Positions 1-10,283 of a stretch of DNA of 64,000 bases are shown here, in pieces (positions within the stretch are counted from its first letter, which is position 1; each line of letters opens with the position of its first letter). The stretch lies in the NCBI GenBank assembly GCA_036321105.1, contig JAYEPQ010000012.1:11554942-11618941 (forward strand), given 5' to 3'. A program made the translations under genes and the position numbers. The notes under the pieces are model-generated. The model was not told the origin of the DNA. It saw only the letters and a list, made by a program, of their open reading frames with translations, and did not search any database. The DNA comes from Dracaena cambodiana (taxonomy: Eukaryota; Streptophyta; Magnoliopsida; Asparagales; Asparagaceae).

Positions 1-792
1 AGCAAGTCCATGAAAACTACGAACATTGCCTACACTTGTGGGACTTGGCCACTCTTGGATTGCACGTATCTTCTCTTCATCAACCTGTATACCCGTTATG
101 TTGTTGATGGCTTGACAATCAACGCACATTCTCCATGTCCCGTCCTTCTTAGGTACAAGTAAAACCGGAACGGCGCACGGACTCATGCTCTCCCTCACGT
201 ACCTCTTCTCTAACAACTCACTTACCTGCCGTTGAAGCTCCTTTGTCTCCTTGGGATTGCTCCTATAGGCTGGTCGGTTTGGAATTATTGCACCGGGAAC
301 AAAATCAATTTGATGTTCAATCCCTCAAATTGGTGGTAATCTATGTGGTGTTTTCTTGGGAAAAACATCCTCAAATTCCTGCAAAAGAGAAACAACAGAA
401 CTGGGCAAAACAGGGTCAAGTTCGTTAGTGTTTAAAAATGCCTCTTTGCACAAAAGTACAATCATCGGCTGATTTGAAAACATTGCTCGCTTAATCTCAC
501 TCACTTTTGCATAGAAATTCTTTTGTTTTCTCTCTGATTTTCTCTCAATGGCTGAATTTTGATTTTCTTTTTCTCTCTCATTTTGCTCGGCCACTCTTTG
601 ATTTTCACTCTTTTTCTTTTGCTCACTCTCTTTCTTTTGATCACTCTTTTTTTTTTTATCACTCTCTTTTTGCAACCTCACTTGATCTTCATAAACCCGT
701 TTCGGTGTCATTGGCACAAGAGTGATGGGTTTTTGGTTGAGCACGAATGAGTATTTGTTGATGAAGCCATCATGCTTAACTCTCCGATCGAA
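1..792 (-). pseudogene. gypsy pol: linker and internally deleted reverse transcriptase
   Basis: After the TAA at 790-792 the same frame runs through a very basic K/E/Q-rich linker (about 660-550), then a TGA at 325-327, then the start of RT (VPKKDGTWRMCVDCQAINN). At about 93-95 the sequence jumps directly from that INNIT motif to GIQVDEEKIRAIQEWPSPTS, which normally lies well over 100 residues later. The palm segment including the catalytic YxDD is therefore missing, in frame. The window ends just after this. The gap is read directly; the size of the loss is inferred from family knowledge. Confidence 0.85.
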
Positions 793-1434
793 TTACCACG
801 GTCGGCCTAATAGCAAATGTCCAGCTTGCATCGGAACTACATCACACAAAACTTCATCTTCATATTTTTCGATGCGGAATGAAACCAAAACCTGCTTATT
901 CACCTTTACCTCGCCACTATCATTCAGCCATTGTAACTTGTACGGCCTAAGATGTTTTAGTGTAGGCAGTCCTAATTTCTCCACCAAGGTTGTACTTGCC
1001 ACATTAGTACAACTTCCTCCATCAACAATCATACTACATACCTTGTTTTTGACGTAGCACCTATTATGAAAGATGTTCTCCCGTTGCACTTCTTCAATTT
1101 CTTTTGTTTGCAAACTTAGAAGTCTTCTTGACACCAACAATTCACCTTGAACTGCATATTCTTCTTCATCCACGTCCTCCAATGGTGGCATAGAGTCGGT
1201 ATCGGACTTGTCATCAGTTTCGATCTCTCCATTACCCCTTATCACCATGACTCTTTTGTTCGGATATTGATTTGCTATGTGACCCCTGCCTTGATATTTA
1301 AAACACTTAATGTCACGATTTCGAGAAGTGGAAGGGTCAGAATTACCTTGAGTGCCATGAATGGTTGTCTCTTGTTTTGGCTCGAATTTAGGTTTTGCAG
1401 CTGGTTTCTCCTCTTTCTTCACATGACTCGGTTT
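793..1434 (-). pseudogene. gypsy nucleocapsid knuckle and aspartic protease
   Basis: Same frame as the upstream gag piece, beginning after a TGA at 1432-1434. A basic linker precedes a damaged knuckle CFKYQGRGHIANQYP: one cysteine and one histidine are intact but the last ligands read Q..P instead of the usual spacing. The retropepsin-like protease follows with a DGGSCTNV active-site motif, where most plant copies have D-x-G-A/S, and a hydrophobic HLLLGRPW flap/end motif. An in-frame TAA at 790-792 ends the segment, and the frame continues into pol. Confidence 0.8.
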
Positions 1435-2311
1435 TCATGGGAAAAAATCCGAATTATGGGATGCACGTGTACCACCTCTCCTCTTGAGTTGTTGCTCCAC
1501 CTTGATGGCCATGTGCACCATATCCTCTAATTCCACATAATACTGCATCTCCACCCTATCATGAATTTCTTGATTCAAACCATTCAAGAACCTAACCATA
1601 ATAGCCTCTTGGTCTTCTTCGATATTAGCCCGGATCATAGCAATCTCCATCTCTTGATGATAATCCTCCACACTCCGGTTACCTTGTCGGAGCGTTTGCA
1701 ATTTATTGTACAACTCCCGGTGGTAATGGCTGGGCACAAACCGTTTCCTCATTCCTATTTTCATTCCTATTTTGACGTCTGTTCAACACTAACTGATCCC
1801 ACCACACAATAGCATTGTCAGAAAACTCAATAGCAGCAAGTTTTACCTTCTTTATCTCAGAGTAGTTGTGACAATCGAATACTAACTCCACCTTTTTCTC
1901 CCACTCAAGATAAGTCTCGGGGTCGTTTCTTCCTTGAAACGCTGGAATTTTCATTTTAATACTACCCAAGTTGTTATCTTCCCGATTCCTATCTCCTCTA
2001 AACCGCCCTCCATATCTCCTATTACCAACAACTGAACCCCGATCTTCTTCTTCATCAAAACCAGCCTCATAATACTCTTCATCTTCATCTCTCACTCCCC
2101 GATATTGAACTCTTTCCCTCCTACGCATATTATGAGTGTTTTGTGGCTGCTCCAAATGCGTATTCTCTATCCGATCAATCCGCTCATGTACCTGCTCCAA
2201 TTCTAACCTCATCACACGCCTCATCTCACTCATCATGGCCTCCATGAGCAACTTTGGGTCTGCCATCCCTGTAGCACCTTCGGTGTTGCTTTTTTCACTG
2301 TTGTGAGACAT
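1435..2311 (-). pseudogene. gag (capsid region) of gypsy element, frameshifted
   Basis: Structural gag protein that would form the cytoplasmic virus-like particle. The start at 2311 opens an acidic/basic N-terminal region (about 110 residues), then the Retrotrans_gag domain with the usual IPAFQG..DPETYLEWEKKVE and AIVWWDQL motifs. Around 1765 the frame shifts: the 2311 frame ends in unrelated residues at 1703 while the continuation (RFVPSHYHRELYNKLQ.. to ..VEQQLKRRGG) is in the next frame, 1435-1764. A TGA at 1432-1434 separates it from the knuckle region. Family assignment is secure; the copy is dead. Confidence 0.85.
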
Positions 2312-2639
2312 GATTGCTGCAAATCAAAGTTAGAAAATAAAAAAAAAAAGAAAAGACCTCACACACTCCCTCACGTATTTTCACTCAAAAAATGATTCAC
2401 TCTATTCCACTTGTGTTTCACTCAGTATAATCGATTTTTACCCTCTAATATGCTTACCACTCTTGCCTTTTTCCACTCGATAATCCTCTTTCAGTTCTTT
2501 TGAAACTATTCGAACAATATTCAAAATTTCAGCAATAATTCACCAAGAACTGACCAAGGGAATTTAGGTTCAGAAAGTAAGAAAATAATATGGATGATTA
2601 GATTTTCAAAGCACAATTCAACAAAATTTCCACGAAAAT

Positions 2640-2875
2640 TTTTTTTGGTCTTTGGGGTGAAGTGATTTTCGGGCTTATTGGAAACAAACGAAAAAGAATC
2701 TTTTTACTCTTTTTTTTTCAGATTTTTTTTTTACGGATCCTTTTTTTTTTGTTTTCTTTTCGGATTTTTTTTTCGGATTTTTTTTCCGGATCCTTTTTTT
2801 TTTGTTTTTTTTTTGGATTTTTTTTCGGACCCTTTTTTTTTTCAGATTCTTTCTTTTGTTAATAACAGAACAAAA
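2640..2875. repeat. Low-complexity T-run/CGGA repeat in the gypsy leader
   Basis: Runs of 8-10 T separated by CGGA or GGATCC-like spacers, irregularly repeated; on the element's sense strand this is A-rich. It lies between primer site and gag. Long ORFs through it are compositional artefacts. Confidence 0.8.
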
Positions 2876-2967
2876 TTTTGAATGGGGTAAAAGAAAGAAA
2901 TTCGGCTAGATAAGAAAATGAAACTAAATTTAAATGGGATAGGCAAACCTGAGACGAGAAATTCTTT

Positions 2968-2979
2968 GCTCTGATTCCA
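2968..2979 (-). other. Primer binding site (tRNA-iMet type)
   Basis: Minus strand TGGAATCAGAGC, one base from TGGTATCAGAGC, the site complementary to the 3' end of initiator tRNA-Met used by many plant LTR elements. It sits two bases inside the proposed LTR end. Confidence 0.75.
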
Positions 2980-2981
2980 AA

Positions 2982-3601
2982 TGATGCGAACCCCGTCAAG
3001 AATAACAGACCCGTAGAACAAGAGAAAAATCCAAGAACGTCCTCGATCAGATTTGGATGGGAGACCTCGACCCTTTGCTTCAACAAAAACAAGAATCTCG
3101 GTATAATTGACCTCAACCCGTTGTTTAATGCGAAGTAAGAACTTTGGTATAAGGAAGACGCCACAAACGGTAGTGGAAAGCCGTTTGATAAGTCGATGAT
3201 GAACGCCACGGAAGAATTCCAATAAGTTCGAATAGTCCTTCAAAGAATCAAAGAGAATAAACTTACCAATTATCTGTAAACTGTCCCCTTTCTATTCCCT
3301 TAGACGCCTATTTATAGGCTAAAAAAAATACAAGAAAAGTTTCTACAAGGAAAGTTCAAAAAATAGAAACAAAATAAAAGGAAACAGTCAGTTTTGACTG
3401 GATTCTTCTAATAGTTGAATCATGTTGATGTATTTTTGTTGAACATGTGAACCATTCTCAATGGGTCTTCACGAATTTGCTTGAGTCCAAACCTCTTGAA
3501 TCAACCCATTAAGTGTATCTTTGAACTTATTTTCTCGTGCTTTTCTAACCAGCCCAGTTGGAACTTGAACTGGCTCCTTTGTAGTCATGCCATTATTTAC
3601 A
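2982..3601 (-). repeat. 5' LTR of the minus-strand gypsy element
   Basis: The inner edge is set by the primer binding site at 2968-2979; the LTR would end ..CATCA two bases before it. The outer edge is placed at a TG (complement of CA at 3600-3601) where the sequence changes character. A TATA box lies inside at 3309-3316. The outer part, 3469-3600, encodes a peptide resembling the C-terminal tail of plant gypsy polyproteins (TGLVRKARENKFKDTLNGLI), so either pol reads into the LTR or an upstream pol tail precedes a shorter LTR. The partner LTR is outside the window, so the outer edge is uncertain. Confidence 0.6.
3309..3316 (-). promoter_or_regulatory. TATA box of the gypsy LTR
   Basis: TATAAATA on the minus strand, about 330 bp before the primer binding site, as expected for a U3/R boundary. 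Confidence 0.6.
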
Positions 3602-4340
3602 TCAATATGGATATCTGCAAATATATTTAGAAACAAATCCAAATAGATGAGATACATATATTAAATTATATAATAGATACATATGTGGATATAAGATATT
3701 TCTTTTAAGAGACGAATATTGATAAGAATATGAATTTGATAAATATATGAATATACAGATATTCATATTATTGAAAAATTATTGTCAGCGCACACTCTTT
3801 CGTAGGGATGGGATTGGGCAGGTCACTGACCAGTCTTTTGTCCGCTCCATGTAAAATTTTAAATTAGAAAAAAATAAAACTCGAACTGAGAATTGGCTTT
3901 TAGACCTGTCCATTTCCATCTTGTTCGTTAAAATGTCAAATGGGAGGCACACATAAAACTCGAACTGAAGCCTCCATATAAAATATGTAACATTAAGAGC
4001 CCGCTGAACTATCTGTTAGCAATTAAGCCACCCTGGCTTAAAGTGGCATTGTGCTTAAAATTACGCCCTACATGCTCATGCTGATTCACCCTTTCGGCTC
4101 TGACACCGCTCAAGGAAGAAATTAAGCACTCGTATTGTTTCCGACTTGGAACTGAAACTGACCACAATGAATAATAGTATCTAATAGTATACATAATATA
4201 ATTATGAATACAAAGTTATAATTTACATATAATGATTAATTTACGTATAATGATTTATAGAGCTATCTTTATAAACAAATTTCAAATAACAAGTCTTATA
4301 GCAAAGAAAGTGTCACCATTGAAGTGCTAATTGGATGAGT
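3602..4340. other. Gene-free spacer with duplicated block A1
   Basis: No coding potential or RNA gene seen. About 3930-4165 (from 'gggaggcacacataaaactcg' to 'ggaactgaaactgac') is a diverged copy of 6150-6405, showing that flanking DNA of the U5 cluster was duplicated together with U5 units. The remainder is AT-rich. Confidence 0.6.
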
Positions 4341-4344
4341 TTTT

Positions 4345-4399
4345 AGTCCCACATCGGAATCTCTATGTTGTGACCACACCATAATGACTACATAAATAG
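4345..4399 (+). promoter_or_regulatory. snRNA promoter of U5 copy 1 (USE + TATA)
   Basis: USE AGTCCCACATCG at 4345-4356 is an exact match to the plant upstream sequence element; TATA-like ATAAATA at 4392-4398. The gap of about 35 bp fits the Pol II class of plant snRNA genes (about 33-34 bp) and not the Pol III class (about 23-24 bp). Confidence 0.85.
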
Positions 4400-4418
4400 G
4401 CTTGCCACTCCTATTTTA

Positions 4419-4553
4419 AATCACACAGCTGTGTGGTGAGCACAGAGCGAACTATTCTTTCGCCTTTTACTGAAGAATATCGTGTGTTCGCCACTCAAAG
4501 CAGCATACTACATTTTTTGGAGGGTTGTCTTTTTCTATAAAAGGATCCCAGCA
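4419..4553 (+). ncRNA. U5 snRNA, copy 1
   Basis: U5 is the spliceosomal RNA of U5 and U4/U6.U5 snRNPs; its loop I aligns the two exons. This copy has the lower stem GTGGTGAGCAC pairing with GTGTTCGCCAC (with wobble), the upper stem ATTCTTT closing the loop CGCCTTTTACT at 4461-4471, an Sm site ATTTTTTGG (about 4512-4520) and a 3' hairpin. The base after loop I is G instead of A, leaving a U-G pair. Start is inferred about 27 bp after the TATA; the end is at the base of the 3' hairpin. Likely functional or recently so. Confidence 0.85.
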
Positions 4554-4620
4554 AATCCAATTTTAATTTTAGATATAATGGAATATCAAATAGTTGTTAT
4601 CATCTAAAAGAAAGTTGTCT

Positions 4621-4740
4621 AAAAGAAAGTTGGATATATGGGCAAGGTATAAAAGAAAGTTGGATATATAGGCAAGGTATAAAAGAAAGTTGGATATATA
4701 GGCAAGGTATAAAAGAAAGTTGGATATATAGGCAAGGTAT
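4621..4740 (+). repeat. 30-bp minisatellite, 4 units
   Basis: Four adjacent 30-bp units, the last three identical and the first with one change (G for A), containing 'gttggatatatag' and 'gcaaggtat'. A single copy of this segment occurs at the matching place in other U5 spacers (for example near 12228), so it expanded locally in this spacer. Confidence 0.95.
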
Positions 4741-5071
4741 AATGGATTTGATGTCCAAATATGTTATCAACAAATTCATATTGTAGATATTAAATTTATG
4801 AGTTATTATTAGTAATAAAATAAATAGAAATCAGTAATACTTCAACATATTGCCAAATGATACATTAAAGAAAAAATAGTAACTAATAGTATATATAACA
4901 TGAAAACCAATATAAAGTTATAGTTTACATGTAATTATTTATTAAGATATCGTTATAAATAATTACATTTTTAATAATAACTAGCCATCTCCAATAGCAA
5001 GTTCTATATAGCAAGTTCCATATCAAGAAAAGTGACAAGATTGAAGTATTTGCAACTGAATTAAAGTTATT

Positions 5072-5122
5072 AATCCCACATCGGAAACTCTATAGTGTGA
5101 CTCCATCACAGTAGCTATAAAA
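5072..5122 (+). promoter_or_regulatory. snRNA promoter of U5 copy 2
   Basis: USE AATCCCACATCG at 5072-5083 (the R position is A, allowed) and TATAAAA at 5116-5122, 32 bp apart: Pol II-type spacing and the best TATA of the first copies. Confidence 0.85.
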
Positions 5123-5142
5123 GCAGGCTTCCTGCTCCTCCA

Positions 5143-5275
5143 AGTCACGCAACTGCGTGGTGAGCACAGAGTGAACTATTCTTTCGCCTTTTACTTAAGA
5201 ATACCGTGCGCTGGCCATTCAAAGCAGCATACCATACTTTTTGGAGGTTGTCCTTTTCTCTAAAGGACCCCAACA
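5143..5275 (+). ncRNA. U5 snRNA, copy 2
   Basis: Intact loop I CGCCTTTTACT with closing stem weakened by a T after the loop; Sm site ACTTTTTGG; 3' hairpin GGTTGTCC..GGACCCC. The lower stem is damaged on its 3' side (GTGCGCTGGCCAT instead of GTGTGCTCGCCAC), so several pairs are lost. The promoter is good. The copy may be transcribed, but stable snRNP assembly is doubtful. Its 3' hairpin is partly repeated just downstream. Confidence 0.8.
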
Positions 5276-5295
5276 AATCTAATATTAAATTTTAG

Positions 5296-5345
5296 ATGGG
5301 CTGTACTTTTCCATAAAAAGACCCCAACAAATCTAATATCAAATT
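5296..5345 (+). repeat. Partial repeat of the U5 3' hairpin and flank
   Basis: 'gggctgtacttttccat..' followed by 'agaccccaacaaatctaata' repeats the terminal hairpin and 3' flank of copy 2 (5246-5293). It is a short local duplication without a U5 body. Confidence 0.75.
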
Positions 5346-7140
5346 TGAGACATAATAATTTGTCACGTATCATCTAAGCTTCTTTCTACCGGTTAGAGAT
5401 ATGAACAGGGCATCATAATTGATTCGGTACCCAAATATATTGTCACTATTGTAGATCTTAAATTTTTGGACCAGAATATTGCAGGTAATAGAGGAGACAA
5501 CCCTAAAAGTTATGCAGTGAGTTAACATGTAGGAAGTCAATCACGCAATTTTAACGCTTGTGTAACCAAGAATCAATAATGATTTATCAAGAAAGTGTAA
5601 AAAGTTGAGTGCTGGATATGCTAAAATTGTCATCCATTAACAGTAATCTATTCGTGGCGATGATGATGAACTAGAGCTCTCCAGATGGTCTCTGAGGCAA
5701 CCTTAGGGATGAACTGCTGTAGTCTCATCTTGAATTTGTAATCTCTTATAATCCAGTTCTCCTCTTTGCCCTTCTCTGTGCCGATAGTACAGAACTTAAA
5801 CTAATAAGGGAGCTAGCTTGGCTTTCAAAAAGAAGAAAACTATAGAGAAATAACTTTCGAAGTTTACAACCTAAAGTGATTTTAATAATTAAAGTTATTT
5901 TTAATCAATAAATATTCACGATTGATTATAGATGAGGGATTCAGCATATTTATGCATCAGCTTTGTTTAGGGGTGGAAACTAGGGATGAACAAGTATTAG
6001 TCGAATCACCCCGAAACAAATGTCTCCACTCCAAGAATTGATCCCACATCTGAATGCGCATTGTTATGAGCCCCATATTTTCTTAGGAGCCCACAACTAT
6101 ACTTTAATTAAAAATTTTTAATACGACGGTCCGACAATTGGCCCTTGGGCCCGTTTAACAGTCAAAGGGGAGGCACATGTAAAACTCGAGCTGAAGCCAA
6201 CAAGTATGAACGAAGAATCCTTTGAACTATCTGCTAATAAGTAAGCCACCCTCGCTTAAAGACGGGATTGTGCTTAAAGTCACGTCTGCCTGCGGACGCT
6301 CATTCAACCTGAGGCCCGTAACACTGCTCAAGGAAGAAACCACTACTGCTTTCGCTTCCAATTTGGAACTGAAACTGACTACAAAGAATTGGCTTCCTAT
6401 GTGAAGGGAATAAACTTGTTAATAGGCAAGTAGCTCTTAACTCCTGCCCACATTTACTAACATTGGGAACTTTGTTAATTTAGAAGGAACAAAGATGTTT
6501 GTTTTTGTTTATGATGAAGTTGCAGTTTCAGTGTCCCAGCTTGTTAGAAAGATACGTATGCCAAGGTTTCTAGAGGTTTGACAGTAATCCTCGATGTAAA
6601 TGCAAGGATAAGACACTGTAATTTATTCAATAATCTTGCATGAATGGATTTGTTATCTAGAGCACCAGCCAAATGCAACTTTTCGCTCATATGCAATGAA
6701 ATGCTATAGTAATTTTTTTGTCAATATCGGTTCCAAATGATTTCGAGTATTCAGTTGAGAATGAGCATCTTGTAACAGTCAACTGAATCATATGGACGGA
6801 ATGCAAAGAGCTTGGTGCTGAGGTAAGCATGGCAACAACAAGGTTCACGGTATATTCTTAGCTCGTCCTATTTAAAATTTTAAATTAAAAAAATAAAAAT
6901 TTTATTTTCATTTTGAATACCACAAACCAAAAGATTATTAACAATCTAAGGGGACAAAGAGCCAAGCTAAGCATTGCGAAAATACAAATTAAAAAGGAGA
7001 GAGAGAGAGAAGAAGAGCAGGCTAGTATGCCTATTAAAAAGATGAATGCCCCATATTGTTTAAATACCAGCATTAATGTGGTTATCGGACTCGTTGCCAA
7101 ACACCAAAAATAGAGACAACAGCAAAAAGAAAACTATCAG
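5346..7140. other. Non-array spacer with duplicated blocks
   Basis: No gene seen. About 5335-5745 matches 23985-24400 (shared 'gttttgaactagaa'-like, 'gcagtgagttaac' and 'gacgaactagagctctc' blocks). About 6150-6405 matches 3930-4165. A short GA-rich run lies at about 6995-7017. U5 spacer sequence resumes at about 7160. The ORF at 6222-6404 lies in a duplicated block but is not conserved as an ORF in the other copy. Confidence 0.6.
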
Positions 7141-7500
7141 CGCACAGAAGAAAATAAAAAAATGAGTTATTATTAGTAAATAAGTACATGGATATTACTT
7201 CTGCATATTGCCAATCGATATTAACAAAGAAATAATATATAGTACCTAATTAGTATACATAATATAAAAACCAATACAAAGTTACAATTTACATGTAATG
7301 ATTTTTGACATTTCTTTACAAATAATTATACTTTTAGTAATAACTAGCTATTGCGAGCAAGTATTATAGCAAAGATAGCGGCACCACTGAAGTGCCTACA
7401 AATGGAGCCTTTTGTTTTGAGGTTTTAGTCCCACATTGGAAACTACATGGTGTGACTACACCACAACGATTACAAATGCATGTTTCCCATACCCAGTTGA

Positions 7501-7635
7501 AGTCATGCAACTGCGTAGTGAGCACAGAGCCAACTATTCTTTCACTTTTTACTAAAGAGTATAGTGTGCTCGTCACTCAAACTAGCATATGATACTTTTT
7601 GGAAGGTTATCCATTTGTATAAAAGAACACAAACA
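7501..7635 (+). pseudogene. U5 snRNA copy 3, degenerate
   Basis: USE at 7427-7438 reads AGTCCCACATTG (one mismatch) and the TATA position is weak (TACAAAT at 7471). Loop I is changed to CACTTTTTACT, breaking the invariant GCCUUUUAC. The Sm site ACTTTTTGG remains, and the 3' hairpin has several changes. Probably a pseudogene. Confidence 0.8.
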
Positions 7636-8090
7636 AATCTAATTTTAAATTTTAAACAAAATAATATATCAAGTAGTCCTCATCATCTAAACTTCTTCCT
7701 ACATGTTGGATATATCTAAACTGATCAATATTGTAGGTCTTAAAATTATGAGTTATTATTAATAATGAAGCATATGGAAATCAGTAATACTTTAGTAATA
7801 CTTTAGTGTTTAGCCAAATGATACACCAAAGAAATAATAGTCACTAATAATATACATAACATGCAAACTAATAAAAAGTTATAATTTCATGCAATTATTT
7901 ATTGAAATATCTTTACAAACAATTACACTTTTAATAATAACTAGCCATCTCAAATAACAAGTTTTATATAAGGAAAGTCGAATTAATTGTAACTGAATTG
8001 GAATTTTTGTCTTAAATATTTAGTCCCACATCGAAAACTATATGGTGTGACCATACTTCAACGAAAAGCAGACTTTCTACTCCTACTTGA

Positions 8091-8214
8091 AGTCACACAG
8101 CTATGTGGTGAGCACGGAGCGAACTATTCTTTTGCTTTTTACTAAAGGATACCGTGTGCTCGCCACTCAAAGCAGCATTGAAGGGTTGTCCATTTCTATA
8201 AAATGACCCCAATA
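8091..8214 (+). pseudogene. U5 snRNA copy 4, promoter and Sm deletion
   Basis: Perfect USE (8022-8033), but the TATA region is lost by a small deletion ('caacgaaaagca'), loop I reads TGCTTTTTACT, and a deletion between 'agcagcat' and 'tgaagggttg' removes the whole Sm site. It cannot form an Sm snRNP. Confidence 0.85.
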
Positions 8215-8496
8215 AATCAAATTTAAAATTTATGAGTTATTATTAGTAATAAAGCATGTGGAAATCTGTAATACTTCGGTGTTTTGCCAAATGGTATACC
8301 AAGGAAATAATAGTAGCTAATAGAACACGAAAAACAATAAAAAGTTAAAATTTACATGCAATTATTTATTGAAATATATTTACAGACAATTACATTTTAT
8401 AAACAACTTGCCATCTCAAACAGTAAGTTTTATATCAAAGAAAGTCGCATCATTGAAATACTTGTAACTGAATTGGAATTTATGTTTTGAGTATTT

Positions 8497-8547
8497 AGTC
8501 CCACATCGAAAACTATATGGTATGATCATACCACAGTAGCTACAAAA
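8497..8547 (+). promoter_or_regulatory. snRNA promoter of U5 copy 5
   Basis: Perfect USE AGTCCCACATCG (8497-8508) and TACAAAA (8541-8547), 32 bp apart. The TATA variant with C is shared by most copies of the array. Confidence 0.85.
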
Positions 8548-8570
8548 GCAGGCTTTCTACTCTTACTTGA

Positions 8571-8706
8571 AGTCACACAGCTGCGTGGTAAGCACAAAGC
8601 GAACTATTCTTTCGCCTTTTACTAAAGAATACCGTGTGCTTGCCACTCAAAAGCATCATACGACACTTTTTGGAGGGGTGTACATTTCTATAAAAGGACC
8701 CCAACA
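8571..8706 (+). ncRNA. U5 snRNA, copy 5, best-preserved
   Basis: Every diagnostic part is present: loop I CGCCTTTTACT, upper stem ATTCTTT/AAAGAAT, Sm site ACTTTTTGG and a 3' hairpin with GTG(TAC) and GGACCCCAACA. The lower stem is GTGGTAAGCAC/GTGCTTGCCAC, while the array consensus is GTGGTGAGCAC/GTGCTCGCCAC: a G-C pair has become A-T on both sides, so pairing is preserved. Together with the perfect USE this makes it the strongest candidate for a working U5 gene here. Confidence 0.9.
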
Positions 8707-9165
8707 AATCCAATTTTAAATTTTAGATACAATGATATATATCAAGTAGTTATCATTATCTAAATTTCTTCCTATAGGTTGGACATATCTAAACCAATCC
8801 ATATTGTAGATCTTAAACTATGAGTTATTATTAGGAATGAAACACATTCAAATCAGTAATACTTTTGTATTTTGACAAATAATACACCAAAGAAATAATA
8901 GTCGCTAATAGTATACATATCGTGAAAACCAATAAAAAGTTATAATTTATATGTAATTATTTATTAAAATATCTTTACAAACAATTACACTCTTAATAAT
9001 AACTAGCCATCTCAATAGAAAGTTTTATATGAAGGAAAGTCACATCATTGAAGTACCTGTAACTGAATTAGAATTTTTGTTTTGAGTATTTAGTCCCACA
9101 TCTGAAACTATCTAGTGTGACCACACCACAGTCGCTACAAAAGCAGACTTTCCATATCTGCTTGA

Positions 9166-9290
9166 AGTCACACAGCCGTGTGGTGAGCACAGAGTGAAAT
9201 ATTCTTTCGTCTTTTACTAAAGAATACCGTGCTAGCCACTCATAGTAGCATACGGTACTTCACTCATCGTAGCATACGGTACTTTCTGAA
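9166..9290 (+). pseudogene. U5 snRNA copy 6, truncated 3' end
   Basis: USE at 9092-9103 has an extra T (ACATCTG). Loop I reads CGTCTTTTACT. After the lower stem, a segment 'cactcat.gtagcatacggtactt' is tandemly duplicated (about 9236-9281), and the Sm site and 3' hairpin are missing, joining directly to the spacer. Confidence 0.85.
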
Positions 9291-9707
9291 TTTTACACAT
9301 AATGATATATCAAGTAATCATCATCTAAACTTCTTCCCACAGGTTGGATATAGCTAAAATTTATGAGTTATTATTAGTATTAAGCAGATTGAAATCATTA
9401 ATACTTTGACGTATTGCCAAATGAAACACCAAAAAAATAATAGCCTCTAATGGTATAATAACATGAACACCAATAAAAAGTTATAATTTACATGCAATTA
9501 TTTATTGAAATATCTTTACAAACAATTACATTTTTAATAATAAATAGTCATCGCAAATAGCAAGTTTTATATTAAGGAAAATCTCATCATTTAAGTACCT
9601 ATAATTGAATTAGAATTTTTGTTTTGAATATTTAGTTCCATACTGGAAGCTATACAGTGTGACTGCACCACAGCAGTTACAAAAGCAGGATTTCTACTCC
9701 TACTTGA

Positions 9708-9845
9708 AGTCACATCAGCTGTGTGGTGAGCACAGAGCAAATTATTCTTTCACCTTTTACTAAAGAATACCATGTGCTCGCAACTCAAAGCCGTTATATG
9801 ACACTTTTTGGAGGGATGTAGATTTCTATAAAAGGACCCCAATAA
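9708..9845 (+). pseudogene. U5 snRNA copy 7, degenerate
   Basis: USE degraded (AGTTCCATACTG, 9634-9645); loop I CACCTTTTACT; lower stem altered on both sides, with an inserted T in the 5' part. The Sm site ACTTTTTGG and 3' hairpin are present. Confidence 0.8.
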
Positions 9846-10283
9846 ATCTAATTTTAAATTTAAGACATAATGGTATATCAAGTAGTCATTATCATATAAA
9901 CTTCTTCTCACAGTTTGGATATATCTTAACCAATCCATATTGTAGGCCTTAAAATTATGAGTTATTATTAGTAATAAAGTAAGTGGACATCAGTAAAACT
10001 TCGGTGTTTTGCCAAATAATACACTAATGAAATAATAGTTGCTAATATTATAAATAACATGAAAAGCAATAAAAAGTTACCATTTACATGTAATTATTTA
10101 TTGAAATATCTTTACAAATAATTTCACTTTTAATAATAACTAGCAATATCAAATAGCAAGTTTTATGTTAAGAAAAGTCACATCATTGAAGTACCTATAA
10201 CTGAATTGAAATTTATGTTTTGAGTATTTAGTCCCATATCAGAAACTATATGGTGTAAAAATAGGTTTTCTACTTCCACTTGA

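Larger units (their letters stand above)
1..3601 (-). mobile_element. Ty3/gypsy LTR retrotransposon, 5' half, degenerate
   Basis: Read on the minus strand, the order is LTR (3601-2982), primer binding site, T/A-rich leader, gag, CCHC knuckle, aspartic protease and reverse transcriptase, the standard Ty3/gypsy order. The element runs off the window at base 1, so integrase and the 3' LTR are not seen. The reading frame carries one frameshift near 1765 and in-frame stops at 1432-1434, 790-792 and 325-327, and the RT has an internal deletion, so this copy cannot be autonomous. The gag type (WWDQL motif, tRNA-iMet-type primer site) resembles chromovirus-like plant gypsy elements; I do not assign a lineage. 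Confidence 0.9.

Noticed and set aside
2662..2881. Phe-rich ORFs on the plus strand
   Set aside because: They are translations of T-runs in the gypsy leader; no sequence complexity.
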